From: Anastatus disparis
Taxonomy: Eukaryota; Arthropoda; Insecta; Hymenoptera; Eupelmidae
NCBI GenBank assembly: GCA_017163975.1
Contig: JAFFSR010000364.1
Coordinates: forward strand, 248,001-312,000
Direction: 5' to 3'
DNA length: 64,000 nucleotides
In this document: one piece after another, positions 59,285 to 64,000 of the stretch
Layout: every line of letters begins with the position of its first letter
How positions within the stretch are numbered: position 1 is the first letter of the stretch
Notes under the pieces: model-generated
The model's database searches: none
The model's input: the letters and a program-made list of their open reading frames with translations, nothing else
Told to the model about the DNA's origin: nothing
Made by a program: the position numbers and the translations under genes

Positions 59285-62237
59285 CCCTATTAAAAAAGTT
59301 TGTGCTGATTCTGTACTGATTTTACACTGAACTCAGTATGTGATTCGTACTGTATAGACTTAGAATCAGCATGATATTCACATAAAATCCGTACTGAGCG
59401 AACTCTGAAAAAAGTCTCAAAACGCAATGCGAATAACGTACGAAATTTGTACAAATAAGGTTAAAAAACTATACGAAATTCGAGTAAAATCAGTATAAAA
59501 TCTGCGAATGCATATTTAGGTATATATTCAGTAAACCTACTCAGCACGTAATCAGTACAAAATCAGTACACCGTTTGTACAATTTTGAAGCCCAGTCTGT
59601 ACTTAATTTTATTAAAATAAATGTTCAATTGCCCTGGTAGAAAATTTCACTATTATTTGGTCATATTTTGACCAGTTTTAGAAAAAATGACCAAGAAATG
59701 ACCAATATTAATCAGAAAATGACCAATTTATCCACTTATTGACGATGGTTAATAGTCAAAAACTGTTATGAATATGATCAATCATTTTATTATATTATTA
59801 TAATAGATAATACATTAATTTATTTTTATTATTAAATATTATACTAAACTATGAAACAATATTAATATTAAATAAAATTTGTAACCACAATATAACTTTT
59901 ATCAATTATTTTTAATGAGAAACAAGTTTGATGAAAAAATTAAATTTGTGTATCCCATTCACGATATTACATCAGTTAGTGTGGTTGACAAATTTTTTCT
60001 AAATCACAGTCTTGAGAACTATATTACAGCTTTCTTCAACAGTTAATTCATTCTCACTGCAACCATTGTTTACACTGTTTTTAATAACCTCAAATTTTAC
60101 ACTTTCCTACTCTTCTCCAATAGACTTGTTAAACTTATTGACTTGATGATACATTAGTCTATTTTCTTCCTTTTTTTTTAATTTTCTTTTCTTATTTGAA
60201 AGCTCCGTACTTTTCAAAAAATGAACTAATTTATTAATTTGTGTCTGTTTTGCAGTTTTCTCAAGTTTTGGAAACTAACGCTTTTTCTCTCTTCCTCTCT
60301 CACTCTCTTTTAGCGTACTTGCAAGGTAAGGTTAAAACAGAGTCATGGCAGCCTGAGGACTAACCTTAAATCTCTAAAATATTTATTTAAAGTCTCTGTC
60401 ATTTTTATTATGCTGTAACATAATTTTTAGGCTTTTTGTGATCCGTTTTAACTTTACCGTATTAGCAAGTTAATTTTTGTAAAGAAAATCTCTTCGTTGA
60501 AGAAAAGAAATATATCTATAAATTTATTTGCATAACGTATATATCTATATATATATTAGCAATTTCGCCATATTTTGGTCATTTTGTGATTAAAAAATTA
60601 GTCATAAAAAAATGACTAATAAATGACTAATGGCCATTTTTGAATGGTCTATTTTCTACCAGGGTGGTATTGATTGACCGTAAAATCTGTACAAATTCCC
60701 AAATTAAGCATTAGAATGTAGAATAATGAAATAAACTCAGTACAAATTCAGTATGAAAATAGTACGTAGTTGGTACAAAACTATAACTGATTTCATACAC
60801 AAACTTCTTACAATACGTGATTAATTCATACAAAAATTGCATAAATTCTATGCGAAATTTTAGACTAGGGTTCAGACAGAATGATTATAATATCTCAATA
60901 CGAATTCAATACGAAAACAGCACGTAATTTGTCCAAAAACTGAACAAAATTCGTTCAAAATCTTACGGCAATACGTGGTTTATCAGTACTGAATTTGAAT
61001 AAAATACGTACAGGATTCGAGATCAAGCAATAAAATATGGAATAATTAGGTAAAGTTGATGTAAATTCAGTACGAAAACAGTACGTAATTGATACAAAAT
61101 TATAACTGATTTCACAGACAATCTTTTTACAATACGTGATTAATTCATACTGAAATTGCATAAATTCTATGCGAAATTTGAGACTAGGGTTCAGACAAAA
61201 TGATTATATTATCTCAATACGAATTCAATACAAAAACGGTACGTAATTTGTAGAAAAACTGAACAGAATTCGTTCGAAATCTTACGGCAATACGTGGTTT
61301 ATCAGTACTGAATTTGAATAAAATACGTACAAGATTCGAGATCAAGCAATAAAACATGGAATAATTAGGTGAACTTGATGCAAATTCAGTACGAAAACAG
61401 TAAGTAATCGATAGAAAATTATAACTGATTTTACACACAATCTTTTCACAATACGTGATTAATTCATACTGAAATTGCATAAATTCTATGCGAAATTTGA
61501 GACCAGGTTTCAGACAAATATTTTATTGCTAAATCTCGAATCCTGTACTTATTTTATTCAAATTCAGTACTGATAAACCACGTATTGTCGTAAGATTTTG
61601 AACGAATTCTGTTCAGTTTTTCTACTAATTACGTACCGTTTTTGTATGGAATTCGTATTGAGATAATATAATCATTTTGTCTGAACCCCTAGTCTCAAAT
61701 TTTGCATAGAATTTATGTAATTTCAATATGAATTAATCACGTATTGTAAAAAGATTGTGTGTGAAATCATTTATAATTTTGTATCAATTACGTACTGTTT
61801 TCGTACTGAATTTGTACTTAGTTTATTTTATTATTCTACATTCTAATGCCTAATTTGGGAATTTGTACAGATTTTACGGTCAATCAATACCAATTGAACA
61901 TTTATTTTAATAAAATTAAGTACAGACTGGGCTTCAAAATCGTACAAACGGTGTACTGATTTTTTACTGATTACGTGCTGAGTAGGTTTACTGAATATAT
62001 ACCTAAATATGCATTCACAGATTTTATACTGATTTTACACGAATTTCGTATAGTTTTTTAACCTTATTAGTACAAATTTCGTACGTTATTGGCATTGCGT
62101 TTTGAGACTTTTTTCAGAGTTCGCTCAGTACGGATTTTATGTGAATATCATGCTGATTCTAAGTTTATACAGTACGAATCACATACTGAGTTCAGTGTAA
62201 AATTAGTACAGAATCAGCACAAACTTTTTTAATAGGG
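59285..62237. mobile_element. 2.95-kb fold-back element rich in GTAC motifs
   Basis: The ends CCCTATTAAAAAAGTTTGTG (59285) and the exact inverse (to 62237) begin long arms centred near 61515, full of GTAC-bearing words (CAGTACGAAAACAGTACG, TGTACTGATT). TC lies on each side (59283-59284 and 62238-62239) as a possible 2-bp duplication. The left arm carries a direct 319-bp duplication (GACTAGGGTTCAGACA at about 60864 and 61183) and a 1,033-bp insertion. The frames 60955-61161 and 61214-61480 (minus) are copies of each other caused by that duplication. No transposase. Confidence 0.88.
59632..60664. mobile_element. 1,033-bp element with perfect 14-bp TIRs
   Basis: It begins CCCTGGTAGAAAAT and ends ATTTTCTACCAGGG. 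TG flanks both sides (59630-59631 and 60665-60666). The empty site survives in the opposite arm of the fold-back (at about 61885-61900, CAATTGGTATTG in arm orientation), which confirms both boundaries and a 2-bp TG duplication. Subterminal regions repeat GGTCAT/ATGACC words. No coding capacity seen; superfamily unassigned. Confidence 0.9.
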
Positions 62238-62239
62238 TC

Positions 62240-62285
62240 TCATCATTTTCATCTAGCATTTTTGCTGGTGAAATCTTGTTTTTCC
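62240..62285 (-). pseudogene. SWIM-type protein, segment upstream of the fold-back
   Basis: Minus-strand codons KNKISPAKMLDENDE run directly into the frame at 59284 once the fold-back and one TC duplicate are ignored. Above about 62286 the sequence belongs to the TTATTTACAG minisatellite element, so the gene is cut there too. Confidence 0.6.
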
Positions 62286-62364
62286 ATATGAAAATAATTT
62301 TTGTGGGAAATTGTGTAAAACTGTGAATAACTATAATAAACTACCGTAATTTAGTCATTAATAA

Positions 62365-63385
62365 CCCGGTTGAAAAAAAACACATAGTTTTATTACATGA
62401 TTTTATCATATGGTCTTATTATGTGGTTTTATCATATGGTTTCATTACATGTTTTTTGGTTTCAATTTATCATATGATGAAAGTATATGATAAAATCATA
62501 TAATATAACCCTATGATGAAATCGTACAGTGAAACTATATGGTGAAGACAAAATAAAACCATACACACGGAGAGAAAAAGCAATTAACAGCTACTCAAAA
62601 AATTTGAAATCATTACTAACTTTGTTCGACAATAATTAAAGGAATGGGAATAAATACCAATCTATATTTTTGCGCCACGCAACAAAAATAAGGTTACGAT
62701 TTTACAAATGATCTGAGAAAACTAAGGACTGAGGGGATATTCAAGTAACGATATGTATGTATGTATCGCAACGATAGTTGTCGGCAAGAGAATAAAAAGT
62801 CTGCGCGCGCATAGAATTCGCGTAATGCATAGATGTGTATCACTACTTAAATAGCCCCTCTGATTACTAAAGAGTTAGGTAGCTAGTCATAAAAAGTTAA
62901 ATGAAGAGTCAAACTGAGAATTATTGTCTGTAGTTTGCCTATAGGCAGACTGCAGACAATAAATCTCAGTTTGACTCTTCATTTAACTTTTTATGACTAG
63001 CTATCTAACTCTTTAGTAATCAGTCCTTAGTTTTCTCAGATCATTTGTAAAATCATAACCTTACTTTTATCGCGTGGCGCTAAATTATAGATTTGTATTT
63101 ATTCCTTTACCTTTAATTATTGCCGAACAAAGTTAGTAATGATTCCAAATTTTTTGTAGCTGTTAACTGTTTCTTCTCTCCGTGAATATGGTTTTATTTT
63201 GTCTTCACCATATAGTTTCACTATACGATTTCATCATAGGGTTATATTATATGATTTTATCATATACTTCCATTATATGATAAATTGAAACCAAAAAACA
63301 TGTAATAAAACCATATGACAAAACCACATAATAAAACCATATGATAAAATCATGTAATAAAACTATGTGTTCATTTTCAACCGGG
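62365..63385. mobile_element. 1-kb palindromic fold-back, arms of about 445 bp
   Basis: The ends CCCGGTTG (62365) and CAACCGGG (to 63385) fold around an exact centre GCCTATAGGC (62937-62946). Arms match closely along their whole length (AAAACACATAGTTTTATTACATG; AAACCAAAAAACATGTAAT; the ACGGAGAGAA block). Only the left arm has an extra 128 bp (62732-62859). The centre arms (62862-62940 against 62944-63022) are almost identical. No coding capacity. Confidence 0.9.
62732..62859. mobile_element. 128-bp MITE inside one arm of the palindrome
   Basis: It starts AGGGGATATTCAAGTAACGA and ends with the near inverse (AGGGGCTATTTAAGTAGTGA inverted). CTG flanks both sides, a 3-bp duplication (4-bp CTGA is an alternative reading). 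The right arm of the palindrome shows the uninterrupted site (ACTGATTACT in arm orientation), so the insertion is younger than the palindrome. Confidence 0.85.
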
Positions 63386-63770
63386 AACAGTAAAAAACAG
63401 CTAATAATAATTAATAATAGTTAATAATAGTTATGAGCGCTAAATAACAATGATTAACTGAAAGTAATGATTATTAGTAGTTATTCATAGTTACTCACAT
63501 TTATACACTTTTATACACATTTATTAACAGTTACTTACATTTTTCAAAATTTTAGAATTGGTAAATAATTTATTATTATTTATACTTATTTATAGTTATT
63601 TATTGTCTATAGTTATTTAATTAGTTACAATGAATTATAGTTATTAACACTTTCTTACAGATATTTACACTTTTCCATATTTATTAACAATTATTAACAG
63701 TTTATTACATTTTTTCACATTTATACACAGTTATTAATAGTTATTTACAGAAATTATTTCTGTATGCACT

Positions 63771-64000
63771 GAAAAAAAACCCGAATCCACCGTTGCGAAG
63801 TTGATCGTATTAGCGGGATGCGAACAACATTCGAAGCATAAGAATACATAAAATTGTAGTAGGTTCATACGTAACTATACCGCAGTCAATCATTGCAACC
63901 GTCTGTACAGTATAGTAACGTGAATCCGAGTAGAGCGCAGCGACTGCATTGCCGGGTCAATCGCTTCGACTCGTTGGCATCATCCATGCCGACAGCCGAA
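63771..64000. other. Right end of the window, no feature seen
   Basis: GC content rises (CCGAATCCACCGTTGCGAAG) but no gene or RNA is recognised. ATGCCGACAGCCGAA at the end resembles ATGCCCACAGCCGAA at 15783, hinting at a shared dispersed repeat. Confidence 0.4.

Larger units (their letters stand above)
62286..63770. repeat. Second TTATTTACAG minisatellite element, split by a palindrome
   Basis: The left end CCATATGAAAATAATTTTTG (62286) resembles the end of the element at 20601-21468 (CCATATGGAAATAATTT inverted), and the right part (63386-63770) is an array of TTATTAACAG/TTATTTACAC 10-mers closing with ACAGAAATTATTTCTGTATG. A 1.02-kb palindrome (62365-63385) lies inside. Confidence 0.75.

Noticed and set aside
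60955..61480. Two related 68-88 residue minus-strand frames
   Set aside because: They are the two copies of the direct 319-bp duplication in the fold-back arm, AT-rich and without domains.
1..64000. A previously undescribed cellular or defence system encoded here
   Set aside because: All coding traces look like decayed mobile-element genes. I see no operon or multi-gene locus that would support such a claim.

Overview
The window looks like repeat-rich, probably heterochromatic DNA from an arthropod genome, most likely an insect; a parasitoid-type hymenopteran is plausible but unproven. The support is: R1-clade APE-type non-LTR retrotransposons, a mariner-type transposase with an insect-like N-terminal HTH domain, GT-AG introns in an AT-rich background, tRNA-derived SINEs, and no bacterial gene structure. 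I found no intact host gene. Every coding region I can support belongs to, or looks derived from, a transposable element, and every one carries stops, frameshifts or insertions.

Layout. 1-10190: tandem satellite with a monomer of about 281 bp (about 36 copies), a 14-monomer higher-order repeat of 3,929 bp and a local 3-monomer (840 bp) duplication; it decays into a degenerate edge to about 11190. 11191-19555: unique AT-rich spacer with fold-back elements (11741-12015, 12622-13370, 13827-13980) and three tandem copies of a roughly 550-bp repeat (17336-18973). 19556-34735: an array of a quasi-palindromic ~50-bp satellite that has taken in a fold-back pair (19902-21468), a deleted minus-strand R1-clade element (A, 21569-24181), a full-length but dead plus-strand R1-clade element (B, 24766-31270, 14-bp target duplication), a Penelope-like end fragment and a tRNA-derived SINE.

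36230-45352: a 5' fragment of an A-like element (C), an (AAT)n/(ATT)n tract split by a DD37D mariner-type transposon, and a second full-length R1-clade lineage (D, 38707-45081) with (ATT)n at both ends. Element D ORF2 is interrupted by a hAT MITE with an 8-bp target duplication. 45353-49376: spacer with micro- and minisatellites and a perfect 31-bp hairpin. 49377-51885: a decayed DDE (RNase-H-like) transposase gene with introns. 52498-55593: a long-TIR fold-back with an 8-bp target duplication holding four nested, precisely bounded insertions (two TAA-flanked MITEs, one TA-flanked MITE, one SINE). 56690-58260: a ~165-bp minisatellite. 58973-62285: a SWIM-type zinc-finger reading frame (minus strand) split by a 2.95-kb fold-back, which itself carries a 1,033-bp element with perfect 14-bp TIRs. 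62286-63770: a second copy of the TTATTTACAG-type minisatellite element containing a ~1-kb palindrome with a 128-bp MITE in one arm.

The genes do not form a pathway. What ties the window together is layered insertion: in most cases the older host sequence (a satellite unit, a reading frame, or the other arm of a palindrome) still shows the empty site, so element ends, target duplications and relative ages can be read directly.
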